Positions 6,321 through 15,453 of a stretch of DNA of 64,000 nucleotides are shown here, piece by piece; position 1 is the first letter of the stretch, and each line of letters opens with the position of its first letter. The notes beneath the pieces are model-generated. The model ran no database searches and was not told the origin of the DNA. It worked only from the letters and a program-made list of their open reading frames with translations. Location of the stretch: the NCBI GenBank assembly GCA_030651575.1, contig JAUSFB010000044.1, forward strand, positions 1 through 64,000, written 5' to 3'. Source of the DNA: Phaeospirillum sp. (lineage in GTDB: Bacteria > Pseudomonadota > Alphaproteobacteria > Rhodospirillales > Magnetospirillaceae). The position numbers were made by a program, and so were the translations under genes.

Positions 6321-8936
6321 GTGACCAGCAGGAATAATTCCATCGAGACCGAAGCTTCGCGCCCAGGTCACGTAGCACCGGTCGTCAACGACGACGGGAA
6401 GGGAGGGTGCGTCCCCTCATGCGCTCCGGAGGATGTGGTTCACCGCCTGATGGAGGCCGAAGCGCGGCTCGCCAGTCTGGCCGCCAATCTTCCCGGCTTT
6501 CTCTTTCAGCGGGTCATGAGCCCGGACGGCGGCATCCGCTACCCCTGGATCAGCGACAGCGCCGAGCCCCTGCTCGGCTTCGCCGTCGCCTCCATTGGCG
6601 TCAATTCCAAGGGTTGCCTCCTGGTCGCCCACTGGGCCGACCGCGATCCCCATCTGGCGGAAATCCACCGTTCGGCCGCCGCGCTTGATACTTGCCATGA
6701 CGAGTTTCGCGCCATCACCGCCACCGGCGAGGTGCGTTGGCTGCGCGGCGCGTCGCGGCCGCGCCGGATGGCCGATGGCGCCGTGATATGGGATGGCGTG
6801 GTCGTCGACATCACCGAGGAACGCCGTGCCGAGCTTCGCCTCGACATGCTGATGGATCATGCCGACGACTCGATTTTGGTTCTGGATTCCCAGGGCCATA
6901 TGGACACCGTCAACGCCGCCGCCGAGCGGCTGTTCGGCTATGCCGCCGCCGATATGATCGGCCAGCCCTTCTCCATGCTGCTCCCGCCCGAGCTGCGGCA
7001 TCCCGACGCCCTCGACGCTCCGGAGGCCGCCGCCGCCAGCATCGTCGGCGGAGGTCCGCGCGAACTGACCGGATTGCGCCGGGATGGCGGCACCTTCCCG
7101 CTGGAACTGTCCACCAGCGAAGTTCGGCTGGAGGGGCAGCGGCTGTTCGTCGGCATCGGCCGCGACATCACCAGACGCCGCCAGACCGAAGCGGCGCTGC
7201 GCGAGACCGAGCATCGGCTGCACGCCATCGCGGCCAATATGCCGGGCATGGTTTTTCAGCGCGTCTTGCATCCCGACGGCTCCATGGAATTCACCTATGT
7301 CAGCGAAGGCTGCCGCAGCGTGCTGGGAATCGGGCCGGAGGAGTTGATGGCCGATCCCAACCGCTTCCTCGCCATGCTGCCGGCCGAAGAGCGCCAGGGC
7401 TTCCTGACCGGGCTCGGCCGTTCGGCCCGCACCATGGAACCGTTCGACGAGGAAATGTCGGTGGCCGGCTCCGATTTCCGCCGCCGGTGGCTGCGGGGCC
7501 AGTCCCGCCCGACCCGCCGCGACGGTGGCGACGTGGTGTGGGATGGCGTCATGCTCGACGTCACCGACCGCAAGATGGCTGAACAGCGCCTGTCCTTCCT
7601 GGCCTATCACGACCCGCTGACCCGCCTGCCCAACCGCCCCGCCTTTCTCGAAGGGTTCGCCGCCGCCGCCGAGAAGGCTCGCCAGCAGGGAGAGTTGCTG
7701 GCGGTGATCAGCATGGGCATCGATCGCTTCGGCATCATCAACGCCACCATGGGCCACGCCATCGGCGATCAGGTGCTGATGGCCGCCGCCGACCTGATCC
7801 GGGCCGCCATCGGCCCCAACGACATCATTGCGCGGGCCTCGGGCGACCGTTTCTTGCTGCTGCTGACCGGCTCGGCGATCAAGCGCGAGCTTCAGGACGC
7901 CCTGGACCGCCTGCATCAAAGCGCCCAGGCCACCGTCAACGTCGCCGGGCAGGATTTCGACATTTCCGCCACCCTGGGCGTCACCTTGTTCCCGCGCGAC
8001 GGCGAGGATGCCGAGACGCTGATCAAAAACGCCGACGCTGCCTTGCAGCGCGCCAAGGATCAGGGGCCATCGACCCTCCAGATGTTCACCAAGGAGATGA
8101 GCACGCGGGCCGCCAAGACGTTGTCGATGCAAAACCGCCTGCGCCGCGCGCTGGACCATGGCGAACTCAGCGCCCACTATCAGCCGCAGGTCGATCTGCA
8201 CGACGGCCGCATCATCGGAATGGAGGCGCTGGTCCGCTGGCAGAGTCCGGAACTGGGCATGGTTTCGCCCGCCGACTTCATCCCGGTGGCCGAGGAATCC
8301 GGCCTGATCGACGCCATCTGCGAATTCATGCTGGAGCTCTGCACCCGTCAGGTCAAGGACTGGCAGGTCGAGGGGTTGCCGGCGATTCCGGTGGCGGTGA
8401 ACGTTTCCGGCCGCCAGTTCCAATATGCCCGCCGTCTGCTGTCGGCCTGTGAACGGGTGCTGTCGACCACCGGCCTCGACAGCCGCTGGCTGGAACTGGA
8501 GTTGACCGAAAGTTCGGCCATGCGCGACGCCGACAACGCCATCGCCGTGGTGCAGCAGCTCAACGAGATGGGAATCGGCTGCGCCATCGATGATTTCGGC
8601 ACCGGCTATTCGTCATTGTCGGTTCTCAAGCGCTTTCCCATCCAGAAGCTCAAGATCGACCGCTCATTCGTGATGGACATCACCACCGACCCCAACGACG
8701 CCGCCATCGTCGCCGCTATCGTCGCCATGGCCAAGGCCCTGAAGCTGAAGGTGGTGGCCGAGGGCGTCGAGACTCAGGAGCATCTGGACTATCTCGGCGA
8801 ATTGGGCGCCGACCAGATCCAGGGCTATTTCTTCAGCCGCCCCCTGCCGGCCGATGGCATGCGGCGGTTGCTGGCGGAAGGACGTCGCATGACGCTTTCT
8901 CCTGGGTCGCCCTTGCATCGAACCGAGGCCGTCTAG
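6321..8936 (+). CDS. PAS-PAS-PAS-GGDEF(degenerate)-EAL c-di-GMP phosphodiesterase
   Basis: 871 residues, GTG start behind GGAGGGAA. Three PAS/PAC modules cover about residues 40-165, 170-285 and 290-415; the first and third resemble each other (NLPGFLFQRV versus NMPGMVFQRV). A GGDEF fold follows (about 420-585), but its signature reads ASGDRF near residue 505, so cyclase activity is unlikely. The EAL domain (about 605-860) keeps EAL at about 635, NVSGRQF, LELTES, IDDFGTGYSSL near 757 and VAEGVET near 813, so c-di-GMP hydrolysis is expected. No transmembrane helix is present; the protein is a cytoplasmic sensor. It stands alone, divergent from terC. Confidence 0.92.
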   Translation: MTSRNNSIETEASRPGHVAPVVNDDGKGGCVPSCAPEDVVHRLMEAEARLASLAANLPGFLFQRVMSPDGGIRYPWISDSAEPLLGFAVASIGVNSKGCLLVAHWADRDPHLAEIHRSAAALDTCHDEFRAITATGEVRWLRGASRPRRMADGAVIWDGVVVDITEERRAELRLDMLMDHADDSILVLDSQGHMDTVNAAAERLFGYAAADMIGQPFSMLLPPELRHPDALDAPEAAAASIVGGGPRELTGLRRDGGTFPLELSTSEVRLEGQRLFVGIGRDITRRRQTEAALRETEHRLHAIAANMPGMVFQRVLHPDGSMEFTYVSEGCRSVLGIGPEELMADPNRFLAMLPAEERQGFLTGLGRSARTMEPFDEEMSVAGSDFRRRWLRGQSRPTRRDGGDVVWDGVMLDVTDRKMAEQRLSFLAYHDPLTRLPNRPAFLEGFAAAAEKARQQGELLAVISMGIDRFGIINATMGHAIGDQVLMAAADLIRAAIGPNDIIARASGDRFLLLLTGSAIKRELQDALDRLHQSAQATVNVAGQDFDISATLGVTLFPRDGEDAETLIKNADAALQRAKDQGPSTLQMFTKEMSTRAAKTLSMQNRLRRALDHGELSAHYQPQVDLHDGRIIGMEALVRWQSPELGMVSPADFIPVAEESGLIDAICEFMLELCTRQVKDWQVEGLPAIPVAVNVSGRQFQYARRLLSACERVLSTTGLDSRWLELELTESSAMRDADNAIAVVQQLNEMGIGCAIDDFGTGYSSLSVLKRFPIQKLKIDRSFVMDITTDPNDAAIVAAIVAMAKALKLKVVAEGVETQEHLDYLGELGADQIQGYFFSRPLPADGMRRLLAEGRRMTLSPGSPLHRTEAV

Positions 8937-9101
8937 CGCCGATCAGAAACCCCTGTATTTTCAATGCGATCTTCCCATATTCCTGATGTTTTTGCTGAAC
9001 GGCCAACATTAGCAGTTGACCCGTTCGCGGCATTGGGCATAGTCGTGTTCCGTAGTCCCGGGACCGCGTCCCTTACCAAAGATTATCGCGCGAAGCACCC
9101 C

Positions 9102-9851
9102 ATGAAAGATCACGACGAAGCCGCCGTTGCCGGCACTGCCTCGGTCAAGCATTCCTATACCATTCCCTGCGCCAGCGGCTTTCGCGACGCGGTGGAAAGG
9201 CTGGCGGCCCGCCGCAAGGTCAATGTGGGCGATATCGCGCGCTCTGTGCTGCTGGTGATACCGGCCGAGACCATCGCCGCCTTCCCCGACCCCGGCGAGC
9301 CGGCGACCGACGACCGTGAAACGGTCATTTTGAAGTCCGGCCCGGCCCAGGGGCGACCCTGGCGGCGCAAGCCTCGGCTTCAAGTCCGCATGGCCCCCGG
9401 CTATGCCGTCGATATCATCCGCAAGGCGCTGGGTATGGCGCTATCCGTGGAGCAGGGCGCCCTGCGGGTCCGGCTGGAAGACCCCACCGCCCCGCCGCCG
9501 CCAAAGCCCGAACCGCCAAAGCCGCCGCCTGCCGAGGCCTTTCCCAAGGTCGAACGGCGGCACGGCGCGCGCGAGCAAAGTCAGAAACTGGCGGCGGTCA
9601 GCGAGGAAATCGACCGCCTCAAGACCATCATCAACGTTCTGGCCTTCGAACCGCTCCCCGAAGGCGTCCAGACCCGGGCCGAGGCTCTGTACATCCTGGG
9701 CTTCGCGCCGGGCGACGCCCCAGACGCCCGGACGCTGCGCGCCAAGTTCCGTATGCTCGCCACCATTCATCATCCCGACAGCCACCACGGCGACCACCAC
9801 CGCATGAGCCAGCTGAATCAGGCCATGGAAGTGCTGCGCGGCTATAATTGA
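9102..9851 (+). CDS. J-domain-containing protein of unknown function
   Basis: 249 residues. Residues 1-130 are an uncharacterised, mostly helical region (FRDAVERLAARRKVNVGDIARSVLL) followed by a basic stretch. A Pro-rich linker (PPPPKPEPPKPPP) comes next, then a helix and a C-terminal partial J domain (about 185-249) with the diagnostic HPD at about 224-226 inside IHHPDSHHGD. J domains stimulate DnaK-type ATPases, so it may recruit Hsp70 to a specific client. ATG at 9102 was preferred; the frame is open to 8964 but the extra 46 codons look non-coding. A hairpin terminator follows directly. Gap 8937-9101 holds no visible feature. Confidence 0.7.
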   Translation: MKDHDEAAVAGTASVKHSYTIPCASGFRDAVERLAARRKVNVGDIARSVLLVIPAETIAAFPDPGEPATDDRETVILKSGPAQGRPWRRKPRLQVRMAPGYAVDIIRKALGMALSVEQGALRVRLEDPTAPPPPKPEPPKPPPAEAFPKVERRHGAREQSQKLAAVSEEIDRLKTIINVLAFEPLPEGVQTRAEALYILGFAPGDAPDARTLRAKFRMLATIHHPDSHHGDHHRMSQLNQAMEVLRGYN

Positions 9852-9853
9852 TG

Positions 9854-9888
9854 CCGACGAGCCAGTGAATCATTCATCGGCTCGTCGG
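9854..9888 (+). terminator. Hairpin terminator after the J-domain gene
   Basis: CCGACGAGCC (9854-9863) pairs with GGCTCGTCGG (9879-9888). The loop contains a further short palindrome (GAATCATTC) that extends the stem. It begins three bases after the stop codon. The T-rich tail is weak (TGCTTATT), so it could also serve the opposite strand. Confidence 0.6.
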
Positions 9889-9977
9889 TGCTTATTCCAG
9901 CGGCCGTAATGTCTAACCTCCGGTCAGTCATTACGGCGCCCTCAAACGCCGGGCGGCGCGGCCGCAGTCGCGGCCGT

Positions 9978-10004
9978 CCAACGGTCGAAAGTTTCGACCG
10001 TTGG
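9978..10004 (-). terminator. Hairpin after the nitronate monooxygenase-like gene
   Basis: CCAACGGTCGAAA (9978-9990) and TTTCGACCGTTGG (9992-10004) are perfect complements around a single G. The palindrome starts three bases past the stop codon of the minus-strand gene. No clear T-run follows on that strand, so it may be a transcript-stabilising or rho-assisted end rather than a classic terminator. Confidence 0.5.
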
Positions 10005-10006
10005 TC

Positions 10007-11404
10007 TTATTCCCCTGTCGCGATCCGGTCGACCAGCTGCTTGACCGTGGGGATGAACCCGTTGGCGTAGAAGGGGTCCTGGCCAAAGCGATAGGCGTTG
10101 TGACCGGCGAACATCAACTCGTGCTCCACATCGCCGCCATGGCCGATGTTTTGCAGGGTCTTTTGAATGCAAAAGCTGCGCGGATCGGCCTTCTTGCCGG
10201 TGGTGCCGGCCTCGTTCTGCGCCCAGTTGGAGAACATGCACTGCGACAGGCACCCCATGCAGGCGACCTGATCGACCCGGATTTCCTCGGCCCGATCGGG
10301 GGTGACGAAGATCAGGGTCGAGTCCGGGGTGCGCAGCGCGTCGGTAAAGCCCTCGGCCATCCAGCCCAGAGCCCGGTCGCGGTCGTGCGGCGTTACCCAG
10401 ACGATGCGCTTGCGGGCGCCGATGGGCAGTTCGGCCTCGTGATCGCCGACGCATTCGCTGGAATACGGGATCTGGTGATCCAGCCGCTGGCACAGTTCGC
10501 TGATGAAGCCGTTCTTGACCGCCGACGAATAGAACCCGGTCGGGCTGAAATGGTGCAGCAGCACGTCGTTGGGTTTCAGGGTCAGCAGGCGATGCTTCCA
10601 GGCGTCGGAGATGGGGCTTTCCTGGGTCAGCAGCGGGCGGGTGCCGTACTGGAAGGCGATGGGGCCAAGCTCGGGATTGCCGATCCAGTCTTCCCACTCC
10701 TTCAGCCACCAGACGCCGCCCGCCATGAAGATAGGGGTCTGGCCAAGGCCGCACTCGGCCATCACCGCGCGCAGCTCCTTGACCCGACCATAGGGCGGTT
10801 CGGGCTTTTTGGGGTCTTCGCTGTTGGACAGGCCGTTGTGACCGCCGGCCAGCCAGGGGTCTTCATAGACCACGCCGCCCAGCAGTGCGCCGTATTTGTT
10901 GTAGGCGCGCTTCCACAGGGCGCGGAAGGCCCGCGCCGATGAAACGATTGGGTAGTAATAGACGCCATAGCGCGCGGCGATCTCGGCGACCTTGTAGGGC
11001 ATGCCGGCGCCGCAGGTGACGCCGTGGATCAGGCCCTTGGCCCCATCCAGCACGCCTTCCAGAATGGCCTCGGCCCCGCCCATCTCCCACAGCACGTTCA
11101 TGTGGATGCGGCCATGGCCGCCCGAGATTTCGTGGGCGATACGGGCCTGGGCGATGCCGCCCCGGATGCCGTAGGCGATCAGCTCGTGATGCTTCTCGGT
11201 CCGTGTCTTGCCGTAATAGACCATATCGATCCGGTTGCCGTTCTCGTCGTAGAGATCGGCATTGACGCCGGAAAAGGTCGCGACGCCACCCGCCGCCGCC
11301 CAGGCGCCGGAGCTTTCACCATTGGAGACGTTGATCCCCTTGCCGCCCTCGACGATGGGCAGGACTTCGCGACCGGAAATGAGAATGGGATCGAGCGGTT
11401 TCAA
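10007..11404 (-). CDS. Nitronate monooxygenase family flavoprotein
   Basis: About 465 residues. The sequence follows the FMN-dependent NMO/2-nitropropane dioxygenase TIM-barrel family: PIVEGGKGINVSNG near the start, HGVTCGAGMPYKV, a central FMAGGVWW phosphate-binding turn, and FQYGTRPLLTQES. A C-terminal Cys motif CMGCLSQC is an extra found in a subset of larger members. Typical members oxidise alkyl nitronates; related proteins act on other enoyl-type substrates, so the true substrate is uncertain. Start choice: a GTG at 11416 overlaps the AAGGAG ribosome site and cannot be used efficiently, whereas TTG at 11404 lies 11 nt past it. A strong palindrome follows the stop. Confidence 0.8.
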   Translation of the reverse strand: MKPLDPILISGREVLPIVEGGKGINVSNGESSGAWAAAGGVATFSGVNADLYDENGNRIDMVYYGKTRTEKHHELIAYGIRGGIAQARIAHEISGGHGRIHMNVLWEMGGAEAILEGVLDGAKGLIHGVTCGAGMPYKVAEIAARYGVYYYPIVSSARAFRALWKRAYNKYGALLGGVVYEDPWLAGGHNGLSNSEDPKKPEPPYGRVKELRAVMAECGLGQTPIFMAGGVWWLKEWEDWIGNPELGPIAFQYGTRPLLTQESPISDAWKHRLLTLKPNDVLLHHFSPTGFYSSAVKNGFISELCQRLDHQIPYSSECVGDHEAELPIGARKRIVWVTPHDRDRALGWMAEGFTDALRTPDSTLIFVTPDRAEEIRVDQVACMGCLSQCMFSNWAQNEAGTTGKKADPRSFCIQKTLQNIGHGGDVEHELMFAGHNAYRFGQDPFYANGFIPTVKQLVDRIATGE

Positions 11405-11506
11405 GGCGACGATCACTCCTTAGGCAGACGACAGTCGCGCCCGCGACCGTCCGAGAGGGGACATATATAGTGCCACGGCGGGGCCGTCACCAGTGACATT
11501 GCGAAA

Positions 11507-12226
11507 TCATGACGAATGAGGATAATCGCTGAAGATGGAACAAACGCCCATCTTCAACAACTCGCCGGCCCTGACGCCGTCATTGACTGTATAGGCCAGT
11601 ACCGAATACCCGGCTTGCGCGACGACGGCGACCAGCGCCGGGTCCAGGTGGCGGTGGTCCGCGTGAATCGTCGAGCAGCCGAACCCGGCCACCCTGTCCC
11701 GCCAATCCTCCGGCACGGCCTTCACCAACAGGCCGCGCGGCCAGGATGGCGTCAGGTCCCGCGCCACGGTCAGACAGACGCCGACGAAACTCGACACCAG
11801 CGGCGCCCGGCCCGAGACCGGCCACAGGGTGGCGGCGCGCTCCAGCGCCAGACGAGCCGTTTCGACCTCGCGCCCGTGATCGGGCTTGATCTCCATGTTC
11901 ACGCCCAGCCCCAACTCCCGACACAGTAGCAGCACCTCGTCCAGCGTGGCAATCCGCTCTCCGCCGAATTGGGGCGCGAACCACGATCCGGCGTCAAGCC
12001 GCTTCAATTCGGCCAGATCGCGAAGCGCCACCGCGCCGACCCCATTGGTGGTCCGCTCCAGCGTGTCGTCGTGGAACGCCACTGGCTGAAGATCGGCGGT
12101 CAGCCGGACATCGAACTCCACCATCTCCAGCCCCCGGGCGGCGGCGGCGTGAAACGAGGCCAGGGTATTCTCCGGCGCCAGACCGGCGGCGCCGCGATGC
12201 CCGATGACCGAAGGAAGATCAATCAC
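11507..12226 (-). CDS. Glycerophosphodiester phosphodiesterase
   Basis: 239 residues of the GDPD TIM-barrel family. Catalytic elements visible are HRG at 10-12 with APENT, the metal-binding E-x-D in VEFDVRLT, and the general acid in FHDDTLERTTNG. NMEIKPD and the late AYTVND strand also match. It hydrolyses glycerophosphodiesters to glycerol-3-phosphate and an alcohol; no signal peptide is present, so it is the cytoplasmic UgpQ-like type. The GTG start at 12226 overlaps the stop of the upstream glycosyltransferase gene (GTGA), implying translational coupling within the GT39-GT9-GDPD operon. An earlier in-frame start would run deep into that gene. Confidence 0.9.
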   Translation of the reverse strand: MIDLPSVIGHRGAAGLAPENTLASFHAAAARGLEMVEFDVRLTADLQPVAFHDDTLERTTNGVGAVALRDLAELKRLDAGSWFAPQFGGERIATLDEVLLLCRELGLGVNMEIKPDHGREVETARLALERAATLWPVSGRAPLVSSFVGVCLTVARDLTPSWPRGLLVKAVPEDWRDRVAGFGCSTIHADHRHLDPALVAVVAQAGYSVLAYTVNDGVRAGELLKMGVCSIFSDYPHSS

Positions 12227-13440
12227 GGCGCGCTTAACCTGGCCCTTGCCCGCTCCAGCACCCGGTCCAGGGTGATGGAGCTCATGCACTTGGCGTCGTC
12301 GCAGGGCGACTTACGGTGATTGAGGGCCGACACGCAGGGCGAACACGCCAGCCCGGCGGTAATGAACTCGGCATTCGGGTTGAGCGCCCCGTACAGCGCC
12401 GGGGTCTCCGGCCCGAACAGCACCATGGTCTTGAGGCCGGTGGGCGCGGAGAAGTGGGCCGGGCCGCTGTCATTGGTCACCATCAGCGCCGCCAGGGTAT
12501 AAAGCGGGATCAGATCGTCCATGCGGGTGAAGCCGGCCAGATTGACGACCCGGTCGTCGCCGCAGGCGTCGCACAGGCCCTGCGCCTCGGCCTTTTCCGC
12601 CGCGACGCCGGTGATCAGCACCGCCACGTCCGGATCGGCCAGCAATCGGCGGGCCAGCTCGGTGTAATTCTCCTTCGCCCATCGCCGTAGCGGCATCAGC
12701 TCGCTGCTGTTGGGATTGAGCAGCACCCAGCGCCGGTACCGCTCCAGCACCGGAAACGCCGCCACCAGACGGGCGCGGAACGCCGCCAGTTCGTCCGGCG
12801 TCGGCACCATCGGATCCAGTCGGATCTCGTCATCGGAAAAGGCGATCTTGGCGTGTGGCACCGTACCCGGCGGCTCGACCAGGGCATGCACCTGCGACAG
12901 AAAGCACTTGGCCACATGCTGGTGCGGATTGTAGGGCACCCGGTGCGTCAAAAGCTCGCCCCGGTACAACCCCTCGCCGTGGAAGTTGTAAAAGCCCACC
13001 CGGTTGGGCGCGCCGCTGAAAAAGCACAGTAGGGCGGCAAAGCGCGAGAACATCTCCATGTCGATGGTGGCGAACAGGTCCAGCCGGTGCATGGCGGCGA
13101 TGGCCCGGAACGTGTCCACCAACAGCGTGCCCAGGCCGTCGGCCCGGATGGTCAGCACGTTCTCGCGCTTGATGGTGCCCATGATGTCCAGGCTGGCGCG
13201 GTTCTTGGCGAAGATCAGGAAATGCAGGCGGGCGTCGGGGAACAGGCTTTGTGCGCGCTTGAACGCCGAATCGGCGATGACGGCGCTGCCCATCTCCGAC
13301 AGCTCGATGAACAAGATATTGCGGCCGGCCGTCGTCGGCCGGGGGCGGAACAGCCGCCACAGGCGGGCGATCGCACTCACCAGGGCGCAGAGCGGAACCC
13401 CCGCCCAGAAATCAATCTGCCGCATGCGGTCGACGTTCAA
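12223..13440 (-). CDS. Glycosyltransferase family 9 (heptosyltransferase-like)
   Basis: 405 residues. The two Rossmann halves of the GT9/GT-B fold are visible: NILFIELSEMGSAVIADSAF near the N-terminus and NPNSSELMPLRRWAKENYTELA plus TNDSGPAHFSAPTG in the donor half. These resemble ADP-heptose:LPS heptosyltransferases, although the acceptor is unknown. A hydrophobic N-terminal stretch (about 11-27) may anchor it to the membrane. A C-terminal Cys cluster (CSPC, then SPCDDAKCM) could bind metal. The TTG start at 13440 has GGGAGGGGGG upstream and overlaps the previous stop (TTGA); ATG at 13425 is the alternative. It probably acts in LPS or envelope glycan assembly. Confidence 0.85.
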   Translation of the reverse strand: MNVDRMRQIDFWAGVPLCALVSAIARLWRLFRPRPTTAGRNILFIELSEMGSAVIADSAFKRAQSLFPDARLHFLIFAKNRASLDIMGTIKRENVLTIRADGLGTLLVDTFRAIAAMHRLDLFATIDMEMFSRFAALLCFFSGAPNRVGFYNFHGEGLYRGELLTHRVPYNPHQHVAKCFLSQVHALVEPPGTVPHAKIAFSDDEIRLDPMVPTPDELAAFRARLVAAFPVLERYRRWVLLNPNSSELMPLRRWAKENYTELARRLLADPDVAVLITGVAAEKAEAQGLCDACGDDRVVNLAGFTRMDDLIPLYTLAALMVTNDSGPAHFSAPTGLKTMVLFGPETPALYGALNPNAEFITAGLACSPCVSALNHRKSPCDDAKCMSSITLDRVLERARARLSAP

Positions 13441-14993
13441 TTCGGCCCCCCTCCCTTGAGGTTGTCCTGATCTTCGAAGGCCCCCCGCCGATAGGCCTCG
13501 CCCAGCCAGATTTCATAGCGGTCGATTACCCGACCGCCCCAGGACCGGTCAATCCCCCGCAACAGCGTCATTTTGTCGAAATACTGCGACGCGTCCTTGA
13601 CGGCGTAGGTGCCGGTGCGGATCACGAAAATCGCGTCCCGGCCGACCAGCCCCGCCACGTCCGAGGCATCATACGAGGGAATTCGCGGAACGCCAGCCGA
13701 TCCGGCAAGGAATGCTTTGGGATGCCCCCGAAGGTAATAGGTCATCAAGCCGCTGACCTCGTGCTTCTGGACATAGACGAAAGCGCCGGGATGACGCGTC
13801 GCCTCGTCCTCCACCGCATGGGCCAGCACGTCCCAGCCTCCCAGCCGGCTGAGCGGGTCGACCCGCGCCGACAGCGGCAGCAGGGCGGTCGCCATGTGGA
13901 AATACACGGCCAGCACCATCCCGCCGCCCAGCGCCGGCGCGGCCCGGAATAGCGTCCGGAGCCATGGCCGCGACAGCCGGCCTTCCAGCGCCATCCAACC
14001 GCCCGCCGCCGCCATGGAGCCGCCCAGATAGGCCGGGCCGGCCCAATGGGGCTGCACCAGCCCCCCCAGGCTGTGCTGGCCGAAGAACAGCAGCACCGGG
14101 GCCGAGCAGGCTCCCATCAGGAACCACTCCGGGCGGTCCCGACGCCAGCCGGCCCACAGCGACCACCCCATCCCCCACAGGCAAAAGCCCAGGATCAGCG
14201 GCGTCACCACCCCCACCTGGGTGGCGGCGAAGGTGGTCATGCTTTTCAGCGGATTGGATACGGGCGTGTCGAAGGAATGAGCCAGCTGCTTGCGAAACGA
14301 AACCCAGTCGTTCAGCAGATTCCACACCAGCACCGGCGAGGTGCAGGCCATGGCCAGCGCGATGGCCAGATAGAAATGTGGCCGCCGCAGCCAGACCCGC
14401 CCCGAAGCGAACAGCACAAAGACCGCCAGCACGCCGGGGGCGATCAGGACCATGGTGTATTTGCTGACGAAGCCCAGGCCCAGGGCGGCGCCGAGGACAT
14501 AGATCCAGACCGGCCGGCCGGTTCGGAGCAGGCGGATCAGCGCCCACAGCGCGGTGGACCAGAACAGCAGCAACGGCGCGTCCGGCGTCGCCGTCACCGC
14601 CGAGGCCCCGAACAAGATGGTGGCGTTGACCCACACCGCAGCCCACAATCCGGCCCTGGTGTCCTCGAACGCCAGTCTGGCGGTATCGAATACCAGCCAG
14701 CTGACCACCGCCGCCGACAGGATCGACGGCAGGCGGATGGCCAGTTCCGAACTGCCGAAGGCCCAGGTGGACGTGGCGATCCACCATGCCAGCATGCCCG
14801 GATGATCGAAATAGGATAGTTGCAGCCGGCGCGACCACAGCCAGTAATAAGCCTCGTCCCCCGACAGCAGGCTATGACCGGCGACCGTGGCGCGCAACAA
14901 GGCAGCGGCCACGATCAACGCCGCCAGCACGATGGGAGGATCGAGCTTTGCCATCTTGGACCAGGGCGTCGGGTTCGACACGAAAGCCAACAT
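13437..14993 (-). CDS. GT39/ArnT-like membrane glycosyltransferase
   Basis: 518 residues with about 10-12 hydrophobic helices. The first periplasmic loop carries the GT-C signature SGDEAYYWLWSRRLQLSYFDHPG, with the acidic residues expected for polyprenyl-phosphate-sugar-dependent transfer. C-terminal soluble sequence (about 400-518) is less conserved. Family members transfer sugars from lipid-linked donors to proteins or lipid A at the periplasmic face; the substrate here is unknown. ATG at 14993 has GGAGA six bases upstream. It is the first gene of the GT39-GT9-GDPD operon, with a 4-bp overlap to the next gene. The 115-bp divergent gap to the lipoprotein gene at 15109 holds the promoters. 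Confidence 0.85.
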   Translation of the reverse strand: MLAFVSNPTPWSKMAKLDPPIVLAALIVAAALLRATVAGHSLLSGDEAYYWLWSRRLQLSYFDHPGMLAWWIATSTWAFGSSELAIRLPSILSAAVVSWLVFDTARLAFEDTRAGLWAAVWVNATILFGASAVTATPDAPLLLFWSTALWALIRLLRTGRPVWIYVLGAALGLGFVSKYTMVLIAPGVLAVFVLFASGRVWLRRPHFYLAIALAMACTSPVLVWNLLNDWVSFRKQLAHSFDTPVSNPLKSMTTFAATQVGVVTPLILGFCLWGMGWSLWAGWRRDRPEWFLMGACSAPVLLFFGQHSLGGLVQPHWAGPAYLGGSMAAAGGWMALEGRLSRPWLRTLFRAAPALGGGMVLAVYFHMATALLPLSARVDPLSRLGGWDVLAHAVEDEATRHPGAFVYVQKHEVSGLMTYYLRGHPKAFLAGSAGVPRIPSYDASDVAGLVGRDAIFVIRTGTYAVKDASQYFDKMTLLRGIDRSWGGRVIDRYEIWLGEAYRRGAFEDQDNLKGGGPN

Positions 14994-15108
14994 CTGTCTC
15001 CGGTGTGCCCGGCGAAACCAAGCGACCGCGCCTTTAGCACGAAGACGACACTGTTGTCGATAATCAGCCGCCCGGCTATACCAGACTCTTCATTGTGGAG
15101 AATCGATC

Positions 15109-15453
15109 ATGACCGGATTTCGCCGCGCCGCCTCGCTTTCCGTGGTTTTCACCGCCTGCGCCCTGCTGACCGCCTGCGGCGGCGAGCCGTCCGACACCGA
15201 TATGAAGGCGGCGGTCGAACAGACCTTTGGCGGCATCAACAAGGAGCTGGACGGCGTCGGCAAGCTGATCGGCAAGGACCTCGCCACCAAGGTCAAGGCG
15301 TTCAAGAAGGTGGCGTGCGCCAAGCCCGAGGGCAAGCCGGGCTATGCCTGCGACTTCGAGATGACCCTGACCGGCCCCCTGGGCGAAAAGACCGAAAAGG
15401 CCTCCGGCCGCTTCGTCAAGGACGACAAGGGCTGGACCGTGATGGAGAAGTAG
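15109..15453 (+). CDS. Small lipoprotein, function unknown
   Basis: 114 residues. A lipoprotein signal peptide ends in LLTAC-GGE, so Cys24 would be lipidated. The mature domain is about 90 residues, lysine-rich, with two further cysteines (VACAKP and YACDFE) that may form a disulfide. The C-terminal strand pattern (GRFVKDDKGWTVMEK) resembles small periplasmic beta-fold domains. ATG follows GGAG with good spacing. The last 38 bp overlap the 3' end of the convergent nasA gene. I do not recognise a named family. Confidence 0.75.
   Translation: MTGFRRAASLSVVFTACALLTACGGEPSDTDMKAAVEQTFGGINKELDGVGKLIGKDLATKVKAFKKVACAKPEGKPGYACDFEMTLTGPLGEKTEKASGRFVKDDKGWTVMEK

Noticed and set aside
6417-8423. 668-codon minus-strand open frame
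   Set aside because: Antisense shadow of the PAS/GGDEF/EAL gene with no recognisable domain.
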